NCBI GenBank assembly: GCA_030645235.1
Contig: JAUSMV010000012.1
Coordinates: 1-64,000 of the forward strand
From: Parvibaculum sp.
Lineage (GTDB): Bacteria > Pseudomonadota > Alphaproteobacteria > Parvibaculales > Parvibaculaceae
Direction: 5' to 3'
Length of the DNA stretch: 64,000 nucleotides
Part shown: positions 35,961 through 45,212 of the stretch, in pieces
Layout of the letters: each line of letters opens with the position of its first letter
Position numbering within the stretch: position 1 is the first letter of the stretch
Notes under the pieces: model-generated
Databases searched by the model: none
What the model was told of the DNA's origin: nothing
The model's input: the letters and a program-made list of their open reading frames with translations, nothing else
Program-made: the position numbers and the translations under genes

Positions 35961-37295
35961 TCAATGAAACAACCCTCTCGCCCTTGGTTCCTTTACCGCG
36001 AACAACACCGTGCCGAAGCTCACCGCCAGCATCGCGGCTGACAGGAAAAACACCGCGTAGAATGAGAAGAAATGCGCGATGAGGCCGCCGAGCAGGGGGC
36101 CGACGGCGTTCATCGCTGATACTGCCGTGTTCATCATGGCGATGCGCATGGGGAGGTCTTCTCTGGTGCCGAATTCCAGAATGATATTGTTGGTGCTGTT
36201 CTGAAAGCCGCCCTGGCCTGCGCCGAGGCCTGCGAAGACCGCTGCCAGCGCCCAGAGTGTGTGGGCTTCCATCAGCAACAATGTTGCGAGCGCCCATGTG
36301 CCGATGGAGAGGAGGAAGACGAGGCGGTTGCCGAAGCGGTCGGCGATCCAGCCCCAGAGGAGGTTGGTGCCGGTTTGCGACAGGAGGAAGGCTGTTGAGA
36401 GGACGCCCAAGTTGGTGCCGGTCATGCCGATCGATTTGGTGGCGTAGAGAATATAGAAGGGTACGGCAAGTGTGCCGAGGGCGGCGGCGGATGAGGCGAG
36501 ATAGAAGCGCAGGAGTTCCTTGTCTTCGCGCAGCAGGCCCGGGATTTCGCGCATACGGTGGAAGAAGTTTGTCCGCGCGCGCACGGTGGGCGGCTCAGGC
36601 TCACGCACCATCATCAACATGCTAAGGCCGATTGACGTCAGGATGAAGGCGGCGAGGAAGGTGGTGGCGTAGCCGTTGCCGAGCGCGTTGGCCTCGACGA
36701 AATATTTGCCGCCTATGTAAGCGACGCCCGAGGCTGTGAGGCCTGCCGCGAAATTTCTGAAGCCTGTGAGGCGGCCGCGCAGGCGGAGCGGGATCACTTT
36801 GGCCATCAGGTAATTGAAGATTACCGACTGGATGCCGTTGAACAATCCGAAACACATCAGAAAGACGCAGGCGAAGACGAGCGCCCAATCGGGGGGGAGG
36901 AAATAACCGCTGAGTGCGAGGCCGAGCACACCGCCGCGCATGCCCCAGCCGATCAGCATGCCGATGGGGAGCACGCGCTTTCTGTGTTCCACCATCGTTG
37001 CGCCGAGCGTGGACGACAAGGCATTGCCCAGCCATTGTGAGGCGAGCGCGAGGCCGACCATGAATTCGGAGCCTGAGAGCAGATAAATATAAGCGGGCAC
37101 GAAAGTGGGGGCGGTGACGAGGCGGAAGCCTGTTTGTCCGAGCAATCCGTGGGCGAGGTTGGCCGCGAAGTTGCGCCTGAGATTGGTCTCGACCTCGGCG
37201 TGATAATCCGCTTCCGCCTTTTGGCGGTCGGCGCTCCAGTGGAGTTCGGAGCGGAGGAGCTCAGTCTCTGTTATATCGGGGGGCGTGTCGGCCAC
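35961..37295 (-). CDS. MFS transporter
   Basis: A 444-residue protein with about 12 hydrophobic helices. The first 45 residues form a hydrophilic N-terminal extension. The loop motif between helices 2 and 3 is relaxed (STLGATMVEHRKRVLPIGML). The second half has TNLLWGWIADRFGNRLVFL, a clear copy of the MFS loop signature. Substrate unknown; the family includes sugar and drug exporters. It appears monocistronic, bounded by the palindromic element at its 3' end. Confidence 0.85.
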   Translation of the reverse strand: MADTPPDITETELLRSELHWSADRQKAEADYHAEVETNLRRNFAANLAHGLLGQTGFRLVTAPTFVPAYIYLLSGSEFMVGLALASQWLGNALSSTLGATMVEHRKRVLPIGMLIGWGMRGGVLGLALSGYFLPPDWALVFACVFLMCFGLFNGIQSVIFNYLMAKVIPLRLRGRLTGFRNFAAGLTASGVAYIGGKYFVEANALGNGYATTFLAAFILTSIGLSMLMMVREPEPPTVRARTNFFHRMREIPGLLREDKELLRFYLASSAAALGTLAVPFYILYATKSIGMTGTNLGVLSTAFLLSQTGTNLLWGWIADRFGNRLVFLLSIGTWALATLLLMEAHTLWALAAVFAGLGAGQGGFQNSTNNIILEFGTREDLPMRIAMMNTAVSAMNAVGPLLGGLIAHFFSFYAVFFLSAAMLAVSFGTVLFAVKEPRARGLFH

Positions 37296-37373
37296 TGTTT
37301 TATTTCCTAGCGTTGCGCGTCTTTATAGACCGGTCAACGGTTCGGGTCATTCAGGGATCGTCGGGGGGGCTGT

Positions 37374-38210
37374 TTATTTTTGCAACCAATCGACGCGGGC
37401 GCGCGCACCTTCGCCCTGTTTCAGGATGTTTGCGAGCCAGGTGAAAAGGCCGGTGAGTGTTTCATCAAGCTGCCAGGGCGGATTGATGATCAGGAGGCCG
37501 CAGCCGGACATGGTGGCGGGATCTGTTGCACGGATGAACAATTCGGCGCGCAGCGTCTTGGGCGGGCCGTTGCGCTCCATGTGATCGAGGAAAGCCCCCG
37601 ACAGAGAAGGGTCTTTGACCGGATACCAGATCATATAGGTGCCGGTGGCAAAGCGTTTGAGCGCGGCGTCGAGTTCGCGGGCGAGGCGGTCAAATTCATC
37701 GCGCGCTTCAAAGGGCGGGTCGATCAGGATGAGGCCGCGGCGCTCTTTGGGCGGGAGCATGGATTTCAAGGCCGTGTAGCCGTCGATCTCATGGACGCGT
37801 GCCTGCGGATTGCGCGGGAAGTGGGCGCGCAGGGTTGCGGCGTCGTCCGGGTGCAGCTCGCAAAAGGCCAAGCGATCATCGGCGCGCGCCATTTGGTAAG
37901 CGATGAGCGGGGAGCCGGGATAAAGCGCGGGCGCGGGGCCGGTGCAGCCGAGGGCGGCGAGCGTTTCGAGATAGGGTTTTAAGGCGTCATGCGGGTGAGC
38001 TTCGGCGAGGACGCGCGCGATGCCGTCGCGAAATTCGCCGGTCTTTTGCGCTTCGATGCCGCGCAAGTCCGTCAGGCCGGTGCCTGCATGGGTGTCGAGG
38101 ACGAAGAAGGGTTTGTCCTTCTGCTTTAAGTGGTCGAGCACGAGGGCGAGCGCGCTGTGTTTCATCACGTCGGCGAAATTGCCTGCATGATAGGCGTGGC
38201 GGTAGTTCAT
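37374..38210 (-). CDS. rlmJ: 23S rRNA (adenine-2030-N6)-methyltransferase RlmJ
   Basis: A 278-residue N6-adenine methyltransferase acting on 23S rRNA. The start MNYRHAYHAGNFADVMKH is diagnostic. The SAM region FFVLDTHAGTGLTDL (~39-53) follows and the catalytic motif is DPPFE (LILIDPPFEARDEF). An open frame extends upstream but runs over the mgtC gene; the real ATG at 38210 overlaps the mgtC-like stop (ATGA). It is the last gene of a ppk2 - mgtC-like - rlmJ operon. Confidence 0.95.
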   Translation of the reverse strand: MNYRHAYHAGNFADVMKHSALALVLDHLKQKDKPFFVLDTHAGTGLTDLRGIEAQKTGEFRDGIARVLAEAHPHDALKPYLETLAALGCTGPAPALYPGSPLIAYQMARADDRLAFCELHPDDAATLRAHFPRNPQARVHEIDGYTALKSMLPPKERRGLILIDPPFEARDEFDRLARELDAALKRFATGTYMIWYPVKDPSLSGAFLDHMERNGPPKTLRAELFIRATDPATMSGCGLLIINPPWQLDETLTGLFTWLANILKQGEGARARVDWLQK

Positions 38211-39532
38211 GTCCGGTGCAGCATCACAAAGGCGGCGACAAGGCCCATGGCTGCAAGCGCGAAAAGCGTGAGCGCCGGTTTGAGGCCGTGCTGGCGTCCT
38301 GCGACGATCAAGGTGTAACCGGCTTTCAGCATATTGTTGGAGGAGGCGGCAATCAGGATCGCGGTGGCGGCGACGTTGAGGTTCAAGGCGCCGGCCCCTT
38401 GCGCGAGATTGAGCACGAAAGGATCGACATCGGTGACGCCGGCCAGAGCGCCCAGCAGGAAGAGGCCTTCCTCGCCGAAGCGGGTTTTGGCCCAGGCGAC
38501 GGCGACGGAAAGGACGATGAAGAGGCCTGCAAAGGTGATGGCGGTCGTGACCTCCAGCGGATTGGCGGGGGGCGTGGCTTTGCTTTTCGATCCGTCGCGC
38601 GGGGTTCCGATCTTTTGAATGGCATAGGCGGCGGCGAGGCCGAGGCCGCAAAGGAGGACAAGCGGCATGAACAATGTGGTGGCGAGATCGAGATCGAAGA
38701 CGCCGACCACGACCAGGATGCGCAGAAACATGATCGAGGTGGCGAGCACGATGGCCGACTGGACGGCGTTTGCGCCCTGCGTTTTGTCCGAGGCGCGGCG
38801 CGAGAGAATGATGGTGGTGGCGGTTGAGGAGTAAAGACCGCCAAGGGCGGCTGAAATGAGGAGGCCGTGATCCGGCGCGATGAAACGCTGCACGAGATAG
38901 CTGGCATAAGAGAGCGTCGAGACCGTGACGACGGCGAGCCAGACCTGATAGGGCGTGATGTCTGTGAGGCTTGTGACCGGCGTATCGGGCAGGAGCGGCA
39001 GGATGATGCCGATGATGATGAGGAATTTGGCCAACGTCACGATTTCACCGTCGCGCAGTGTGGCGGCCAGGCGATGGAGCCGGGCGCGGGCGCTGATGAG
39101 CAGGACGGCGAAGACGGCGATGCTGACCGGCACCCAGAGCGGTGTTGTCAGCGTGACGGGGCCAAGGAGATAGGCGATCAGATTGCAGACGGGACCCATA
39201 ATGCCGCCGTCGAGCTGCGCGCTTTCATCGTCCCCATCATCGTCATCGTCTATCGCGGGCAGACCGTGGCGCAACCTCTCGCGATAATAGAGCGCGAGCC
39301 AGAGGCCGAGAATGAGAAGTCCTGCGATCAAAAGAAATTTGCGCTCGGGGTCAAGCGCATAGAGCAGAGCGCCGATAAGGGCCAGCAGCGGAAAGGTGCG
39401 CACACCGCCCGGCGGCTTGATGCGGCTGCCGGAAAAATATTCTTCAAAGGCGAGGCCGAAGAAGAAGGCCAGAGCGAGGAGCGCGCCGATATGCTCAAGG
39501 TTGAAGGTGCTGACAAGGACCTCAGGTGTCAT
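38207..39532 (-). CDS. MgtC/SapB and DUF4010 family membrane protein
   Basis: A 441-residue inner-membrane protein with ~12 helices. The N-terminal MgtC-like part (~10-140, LIALIGALLYALDPERKFLL region) is followed by a long DUF4010 segment with LGGLYSSTATTIILSRRASDK and NNMLKAGYTLIVAGRQ. MgtC proteins help with low-magnesium and phosphate homeostasis; the long form's function is less known. It overlaps both neighbours by 4 bases, so the three genes are translated together. Pairing with polyphosphate kinase suggests a phosphate or Mg link (inference). Confidence 0.87.
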   Translation of the reverse strand: MTPEVLVSTFNLEHIGALLALAFFFGLAFEEYFSGSRIKPPGGVRTFPLLALIGALLYALDPERKFLLIAGLLILGLWLALYYRERLRHGLPAIDDDDDGDDESAQLDGGIMGPVCNLIAYLLGPVTLTTPLWVPVSIAVFAVLLISARARLHRLAATLRDGEIVTLAKFLIIIGIILPLLPDTPVTSLTDITPYQVWLAVVTVSTLSYASYLVQRFIAPDHGLLISAALGGLYSSTATTIILSRRASDKTQGANAVQSAIVLATSIMFLRILVVVGVFDLDLATTLFMPLVLLCGLGLAAAYAIQKIGTPRDGSKSKATPPANPLEVTTAITFAGLFIVLSVAVAWAKTRFGEEGLFLLGALAGVTDVDPFVLNLAQGAGALNLNVAATAILIAASSNNMLKAGYTLIVAGRQHGLKPALTLFALAAMGLVAAFVMLHRT

Positions 39533-40305
39533 GGTGCAATTTTACCAAGTTTGTAAAGGTCGGGGTTGAAGGGCATGACGATATTGGTATCGGGCGTTGT
39601 CAGTATGGCTTTTTTTCCGTCATAGGCCAGGCGGTTCAGAATGTCGCGGATGATGTTGAGGCGGGCATCCTTCTTTTTGTCGGCGCAAACCAGTGTCCAG
39701 GGCGAATGCGGCGTGTGGGTGCGGGCGAACATGGCGTCGCGCGCTTTGGAGTAATCATCCCATTTTTCCTGCGCCACCTGATCGATGGGCGAGATCTTCC
39801 ATTGTTTCAGCGGGTCGTTGCGGCGGTCTTCAAGGCGTTCGGCCTGCTCGTCCTTGTTGATGTCGAGATAGAATTTCAGCAGTTCAATCCCTGATCCGAT
39901 CAGCATGTCTTCAAAGGTCGTTACCGTCGCCATGAAGCGTTCATAGTCCTTATCGGTGCAGAAGCCCATGACGTGCTCGACACCGGCGCGATTGTACCAT
40001 GAGCGGTTGAAGAGCACGATTTCATCGGCGGCGGGCAGATGGGAGACATAGCGCTGGAAATACCATTGTGTCTGTTCTCTGTCGGATGGTTTTGACAGGG
40101 CGACAATGCGGGTTTCGCGCGGGGACATATGTTCGGTGATGCGCTTGATGGTGCCGTCTTTGCCTGCGCCGTCGCGGCCCTCCATGACGATGAGGAGTTT
40201 GCGGTTGTTGGCGATGACGTCGCGCTGGAGTTTGACGAGTTCAACCTGCAGGTCATAGAGCGCATCTCCATAATCTTCGTCACCGTTTTTTTTGGATTTG
40301 GCCAC
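39529..40305 (-). CDS. ppk2: polyphosphate kinase 2
   Basis: A 258-residue PPK2 that phosphorylates nucleoside di- (or mono-) phosphates with polyphosphate. The Walker A loop EGRDGAGKDGTIKR, the switch region SKPSDREQTQWYFQRYVSHLPAADEIVLFNRSWYNRAGVE and the lid following are all present. I chose the GTG start at 40305 because ggaggacataac precedes it exactly; the longer frame from 40359 has no such site. It is the first gene of an operon with mgtC-like and rlmJ genes, overlapping by 4 bases. Confidence 0.94.
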   Translation of the reverse strand: MAKSKKNGDEDYGDALYDLQVELVKLQRDVIANNRKLLIVMEGRDGAGKDGTIKRITEHMSPRETRIVALSKPSDREQTQWYFQRYVSHLPAADEIVLFNRSWYNRAGVEHVMGFCTDKDYERFMATVTTFEDMLIGSGIELLKFYLDINKDEQAERLEDRRNDPLKQWKISPIDQVAQEKWDDYSKARDAMFARTHTPHSPWTLVCADKKKDARLNIIRDILNRLAYDGKKAILTTPDTNIVMPFNPDLYKLGKIAP

Positions 40306-40527
40306 GTTATGTCCTCCGGTGGTTGTCCCGCTGATGCGGGCAGATCGGGATTTGATCATAGTTTGTTAAACTTTGGCTCAATTCTCTGCCGATTCCGGCT
40401 AAGTGCCTGTCAGAAAGAGTAAATGGCGTAACCACTTCTTAGCGGTCCGCTTCATAAGATAGACCGAAAGTTTTGAAGCCGGCTTTGCTTAACTGCGAAA
40501 CCGTTAACGCGAAGGATGCGAGGATTG

Positions 40528-42768
40528 ATGCGCCTTTCGGCCAGAGCAGCCGAGACGAAGCATGGCGAAAGCGCCGTGCCCGGCGGAGCCATGCGCCGCG
40601 CGCAGGCCTTTTTGCAAGCCCGCCTGAATACGCTTTTGCCGACCGTTCGCATTAAGGTCGTGGCGCTGCTTTGTGCTGTCGGTGTGGCGATCGGGCTGGT
40701 GAGCGTTGTTTTTGTGCTCCATGTTTATGAAAGTCAGATCGCGGGCCGCGTCAGTGAGCGCGTGGTTGCCTTTACCGATATTCTCGCCCGTGCGTCGGCG
40801 GATGCGAGCTCGCCCGAAGAGGTCAATACGCTGCTGCGCGCCTTCCGCACATTGCCCGCGCTCAGCGTTGTCGCGATCGCCGATCCGTCGGGTAAAATCT
40901 TTGCTTCCACCATGCCCGATCTCAAAGGCCGCTCGATCAATGATCTCGGCTGGCGCGATATTTCCATGCGTCTTGTTGAGAGCAACGGCAAGCTTGTGCG
41001 CGCACAGGTGAGGGACACGGAACTTTCTGAGAAGGGCAGCGCTGAATTTGCCCGCCGCGCCGATGTCGGTTTTTCCGATAGCAAGGGCATCATCTATGTG
41101 CGGCTCAATCTGCTGCCGATGCTTGAGCTGGTGCAGGCGACGGCCTGGGGGCTGCTCGTCTGGCTCGTTGCTGTGATCATTGTGGCGGTTCTTGTGGTCT
41201 CGCTTGTTATGCAGCGTATTGTCGTTGCGCCCATTGAAGCTTTGCGCGGTTTTGCCGAGCGGCGCGGCTCCGGCCCCTTCGCCTATGCGGAGGGATCGAA
41301 CGATGACATTGCTGTTATTGCCAGCCGTCTTACCGAGGCTTATGACGCGACCAGCAACAATGCCGAGCGTCTCGCTGATCTGGCCCAAATCGACGGGCTT
41401 ACGGGGCTTAACAACCGGGCGCAGTTCCGCACGCATCTGACGCGCGAAATCGAGCGTGCACAGAACACGGATCATCTCGTCGGTGTGATGATCCTCAATC
41501 TCGACAGTTTCAAAGTCATCAATGACAGTCTCGGCCATGATGTCGGTGATCTTATTCTGCAACGCACGGCGGATATTTTGCGCGGTTGCCAGCGCAACGG
41601 CGATGTTATCGCGCGTTTGGGTGCTGACGAATTCGGCGTGATCCTGACCGGTCTTTCCGTGCTTGAAGAAACATCAGACAGTGCCAACCGGTTTATCCGC
41701 GCGGTCGGTGTGCCTTTCCGCGCCGGTGGCCATGAATTGCACCAGACGGCTTGCGTCGGTCTCACGGTCTATCCGCAGGACGGACGCGACGCGGACGTGT
41801 TGCTGAAGAATGCCGATCTTGCGCTGTCGCGGGCGAAGCACGAAGGCTCCGGCGCCTGCGTTCTCTATCGCCATGAATTGCACCTGCGCGCGATGGAGCG
41901 CAATTCGATTGAGCGCGATTTGCGCGCGGCCCTCGCGCAGCGTCAGTTCGTGCTCTATTACCAGCCCAAGGTTGATATTCTCACCGGCGAGATCAAAGGC
42001 GCTGAAGCGTTGATCCGCTGGATGCATCCCGAACGCGGCCTTGTGCCGCCGGATCTGTTCATTCCGGTCGCAGAGCGGTGCGGTATTATTTCCGATGTGA
42101 CGCGCTGGGTGATGGATGAGGCCTGCCGCCAGAACCGTGCGTGGCAGGATATGGGTCTTGCCAAAATCGGCGTGGCGGTCAATGTCTCCGCCGTGGACCT
42201 GCGCCGTGCGGATCTCACCGATCTTGTGGCGAATACGCTTGTCGCACGTGGTCTCTCGCCACAATATTTAGAGCTCGAAGTCACCGAAAGCATGGTCATG
42301 CGTGACGTTGATGTCGTTATCGGCACGCTGCGCCGTTTGCGCAGTCTCGGCGTTGGTATCGGCATTGACGATTTCGGCACGGGCTATTCATCGCTTGCCT
42401 ATCTGAAGCGGTTTCCCGTGAAGAGGCTGAAGATCGACCGCAGCTTTATCAGCGATATTGCGGACGGTCGCTCAGGGATGATCATCCCCAAGGTTATTAT
42501 TGATCTCGCCCATGCGCTCGGTGTCGAAGTGCTGGCTGAAGGCGTTGAGGATATGGAGCAGCTCGAAATTCTGCGCACGCTTGGCTGCGACGAAGCGCAG
42601 GGCTATTTCCTCGGTCGTCCGATGCCTGCCGGTGAGTTTGCTGAGTTTCTTGCTCAATCGGAAGGCGGCATCCATCCGCGCACCGATATCCGCACCTTTG
42701 TCGGCGCGGTGCCGCGCCTCATCGGCGATGAAGCCCCCGCTCGTATCGACGTCAGCGGCGCGGCCTGA
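40528..42768 (+). CDS. GGDEF/EAL protein, likely c-di-GMP phosphodiesterase
   Basis: A 746-residue inner-membrane protein. Two helices (~40-62 and ~195-218) flank a periplasmic sensor domain. The GGDEF domain (~290-450) is degenerate: the signature reads GADEF (365-369) and the usual metal-binding first Asp of the DxDxFK motif is Asn324. The EAL domain is intact, with E493-A-L, the E of LEVTES, IDDFGTG (D614) and AEGVED. It probably hydrolyses c-di-GMP, with the GGDEF domain binding GTP as a regulator. I chose the ATG at 40528, preceded by gcgagga. It is divergent from ppk2. Confidence 0.9.
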   Translation: MRLSARAAETKHGESAVPGGAMRRAQAFLQARLNTLLPTVRIKVVALLCAVGVAIGLVSVVFVLHVYESQIAGRVSERVVAFTDILARASADASSPEEVNTLLRAFRTLPALSVVAIADPSGKIFASTMPDLKGRSINDLGWRDISMRLVESNGKLVRAQVRDTELSEKGSAEFARRADVGFSDSKGIIYVRLNLLPMLELVQATAWGLLVWLVAVIIVAVLVVSLVMQRIVVAPIEALRGFAERRGSGPFAYAEGSNDDIAVIASRLTEAYDATSNNAERLADLAQIDGLTGLNNRAQFRTHLTREIERAQNTDHLVGVMILNLDSFKVINDSLGHDVGDLILQRTADILRGCQRNGDVIARLGADEFGVILTGLSVLEETSDSANRFIRAVGVPFRAGGHELHQTACVGLTVYPQDGRDADVLLKNADLALSRAKHEGSGACVLYRHELHLRAMERNSIERDLRAALAQRQFVLYYQPKVDILTGEIKGAEALIRWMHPERGLVPPDLFIPVAERCGIISDVTRWVMDEACRQNRAWQDMGLAKIGVAVNVSAVDLRRADLTDLVANTLVARGLSPQYLELEVTESMVMRDVDVVIGTLRRLRSLGVGIGIDDFGTGYSSLAYLKRFPVKRLKIDRSFISDIADGRSGMIIPKVIIDLAHALGVEVLAEGVEDMEQLEILRTLGCDEAQGYFLGRPMPAGEFAEFLAQSEGGIHPRTDIRTFVGAVPRLIGDEAPARIDVSGAA

Positions 42769-42911
42769 TTTACCTGTTCCGTTGAATTGACGTCGCGTCC
42801 TCTGCGCCCGGCATAATTCTTTACCTCGCCGCTGGACGGACCTGACCCTTGCGCTAAACTCGCTCCCAATTAATGACAAGGTGCCGCAATGACGGCGTCA
42901 GGGAGCAGGCG

Positions 42912-44105
42912 ATGGATCTCAATTACAGTCCGCAATATGAGGCCTTCAGGGCCGAAGTGCGCGAATTTCTCAAGACGCATAGCAAAAGCGCGCCCGGCGG
43001 CTTTGGTGTGTCGCGCCCCGGCGGGAATGTGCTGGCCTGGCAGAAGCTTCTGATTGCCCATGGTTATGCGGCGCGCACGATCCCTAAGGAATATGGCGGC
43101 TTTGGCGCTGAGCCCGACATTTTGAAATCGCGCATCATTGCCGAAGAATTTGCGGCGGCGAAAGTGCCGATGGGTATGGCGAGCCAGGGCATATCGATGT
43201 TCGTGCCGACGCTGCTTGAAATGGGCACCGAAGAGCAGAAGCAGAAATATATCAAACCGACGCTGAACGGCGAGATCATCTGGTGTCAGGGTTATTCAGA
43301 ACCGGGGTCGGGATCGGATCTTGCCTCGCTGCAAACCAAGGCCACCGAAGACGGCGATGATTTCATCATCAATGGTCAGAAAATCTGGACCTCGACGGCC
43401 AAGCAGTCCGACATGATTTTCTGCCTTGTGCGCACCGAGCCTGACGCACCGAAGCATGAAGGCATTTCCTATCTCATTTTCTCGATGAAGACGCCGGGCA
43501 TTGAAGTGCGCCCGCTTGTTACCATGACGGGCCATGCGGAATTCAACGAAGTTTTCTTTACAGATGTGCGTGTACCAAAAACGCAGATCGTGGGCGCGCG
43601 CGGGCAGGGCTGGTTTGTGGCCAACGCGACCTTGAAGCATGAACGCGGCATGCTGGGCGATCCCAATCAGGCCGGTGCGCGCTTACGAGAGATCATTGAT
43701 CTCATGCATAAAGAAACTTTGGACGGCGAACGTCTGATCGACAATCCGCTGTTCCGTGACCGCCTTGTGCAGTTGCAGAGCCGAGTGCTCGCCATGCAGT
43801 TCCACGGGCTTCGTCTCCTGACGGCGTCAGCAAAAAAAGAAGATGCGGGTCTTGCGCGTTTGATCGTCAAATTGCAGGGCTGCGAAATCAACCATCAGTT
43901 GGCCGCGCTCGCCATTGATGCGTTGGGTGAGCTTGGCGTGCTCTATGGTGACAGTCCGCATCTCAGAGCCTATGGCTCGTGGCAGCACCGCTATATGTTC
44001 GACCTCGGCCTTATCATCGGCGGCGGCACGGCACAGATTCAGAAAAACATTATTTCGGAACGCGGTCTCAACATGCCGCGTGAACCGAAAACGGTAAAGG
44101 CATAG
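42912..44105 (+). CDS. acyl-CoA dehydrogenase (first of a pair)
   Basis: A 397-residue FAD-dependent acyl-CoA dehydrogenase. The N-terminal helical domain is followed by WCQGYSEPGSGSDLASLQT (substrate and FAD contact). The C-terminal segment GGTAQIQKNIISERGLNMPRE is typical. The ATG at 42912 follows cagggagcagg. The next gene encodes a second acyl-CoA dehydrogenase 9 bases away. Such pairs often make heterotetramers acting on bulky or ring-containing acyl-CoAs, as FadE28/FadE29 do; this role is inferred. Confidence 0.92.
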   Translation: MDLNYSPQYEAFRAEVREFLKTHSKSAPGGFGVSRPGGNVLAWQKLLIAHGYAARTIPKEYGGFGAEPDILKSRIIAEEFAAAKVPMGMASQGISMFVPTLLEMGTEEQKQKYIKPTLNGEIIWCQGYSEPGSGSDLASLQTKATEDGDDFIINGQKIWTSTAKQSDMIFCLVRTEPDAPKHEGISYLIFSMKTPGIEVRPLVTMTGHAEFNEVFFTDVRVPKTQIVGARGQGWFVANATLKHERGMLGDPNQAGARLREIIDLMHKETLDGERLIDNPLFRDRLVQLQSRVLAMQFHGLRLLTASAKKEDAGLARLIVKLQGCEINHQLAALAIDALGELGVLYGDSPHLRAYGSWQHRYMFDLGLIIGGGTAQIQKNIISERGLNMPREPKTVKA

Positions 44106-44114
44106 GGGCGCATC

Positions 44115-45206
44115 ATGGAATTTGGATTGTCAGAAGACCAGCGTCTCATGCAGGACAGCGTGCGCCGTACTCTTGAAAAAGTGTCGTCGCTTGATCGTGT
44201 GCGCAAAGCGGCAGAGGCCAAAGAAGCCAAAGCCACAGACGTCTGGCACGCGCTGGTCGAGCTTGGCGTGCCGGGCCTCCTTATTGATGAAGAGTTCGGC
44301 GGCATGGGCCTGCAGCTTCTTGATGCGGCGCTGATTGCCGAAATGCTCGGTCGCTTTGTGGCACCCGTGCCGTTTGTCGCCAGCGCCGTGATGGCGCCGA
44401 TTGCGATTGCGGCGCTCGGTTCGCCCACGCAGAAAGAAGCATGGCTGCCGAAGCTTGCCAGCGGCGAGATTGTGGCCGGTGTCGCGATTGCCGAACGCTC
44501 ATCCGGTGCGCGTGAAAGTGCGGGCGTTACAGCGTCGGGCGGCAAGCTCACGGGTAAAACCTTGTTCGTGATGGATTTCGGGGCTGCTGATATTTTTGTT
44601 GTCGGTGACAATAAAGGCGGTCTCCATATCGTGAAGGCAGACGCCAAGGGTCTCACGAAAGTCGCGCTCACCTCTATCGACCTCACAAGCTCTGTCGGCG
44701 AGTTGCAGTTCGACAATGTCGAAGCCTCGGCGCTTGCGAGCGGCGATGCCAAAGCCGGGTTACAACGCGTGCTTGATGCCGGTCGCATCATGCTCGCCGC
44801 TGATACGCTGGGGGCAGGTTGGATGATGATCGACAAGGCGGTTGATTACTCCAAAGAGCGCAAGCAATTTGGCCGCGTCATCGGCTCGTTTCAGGCGGTG
44901 AAACATCTTTGCGCTGAAATGGCCTCTGAGATCGAGCCGGGCCGTTCGCTGATCTGGTATGCGGCTTATGCCTTTGACCATATGCCTGACGAGGCTCCGC
45001 TGATGGCGGCGCATGCCAAATCTTTCATGGGTGATGTGGGGCGGTTCGTCGCCCGCACCGCCACGGAAGTGCATGGCGGTATGGGCTTTACGGATCTCCT
45101 GGGTCTGCACTATTGGTTCAAACGCATTGGTCTCGCACGTCAGCTTCTCGGCAGTCCCGAACGCGCGCGCAATGATGCGGCCCGTTTGCAAGGCTGGGTT
45201 GCCTGA
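44115..45206 (+). CDS. acyl-CoA dehydrogenase (second of a pair)
   Basis: A 363-residue acyl-CoA dehydrogenase, shorter than the first. The N-terminus MEFGLSEDQRLMQDSVRRTLEK is typical. The middle lacks the well-conserved GSGSD contact motif and has VAIAERSSGARES instead. The C-terminus has TEVHGGMGFTDLLGLHYWFKR. This asymmetry between partners is what paired subunits show. It lies 9 bases after the first gene and 6 before chrA. Confidence 0.9.
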   Translation: MEFGLSEDQRLMQDSVRRTLEKVSSLDRVRKAAEAKEAKATDVWHALVELGVPGLLIDEEFGGMGLQLLDAALIAEMLGRFVAPVPFVASAVMAPIAIAALGSPTQKEAWLPKLASGEIVAGVAIAERSSGARESAGVTASGGKLTGKTLFVMDFGAADIFVVGDNKGGLHIVKADAKGLTKVALTSIDLTSSVGELQFDNVEASALASGDAKAGLQRVLDAGRIMLAADTLGAGWMMIDKAVDYSKERKQFGRVIGSFQAVKHLCAEMASEIEPGRSLIWYAAYAFDHMPDEAPLMAAHAKSFMGDVGRFVARTATEVHGGMGFTDLLGLHYWFKRIGLARQLLGSPERARNDAARLQGWVA

Positions 45207-45212
45207 TCAAGC

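Noticed and set aside
38211-38651. 147-codon upstream extension of rlmJ
   Set aside because: It overlaps the mgtC-like gene in another frame, and RlmJ has a diagnostic start at 38210.
40360-40372. agtttgttaaact palindrome between ppk2 and the EAL gene
   Set aside because: Arms are only 5 bases, common by chance in an AT-rich promoter region.
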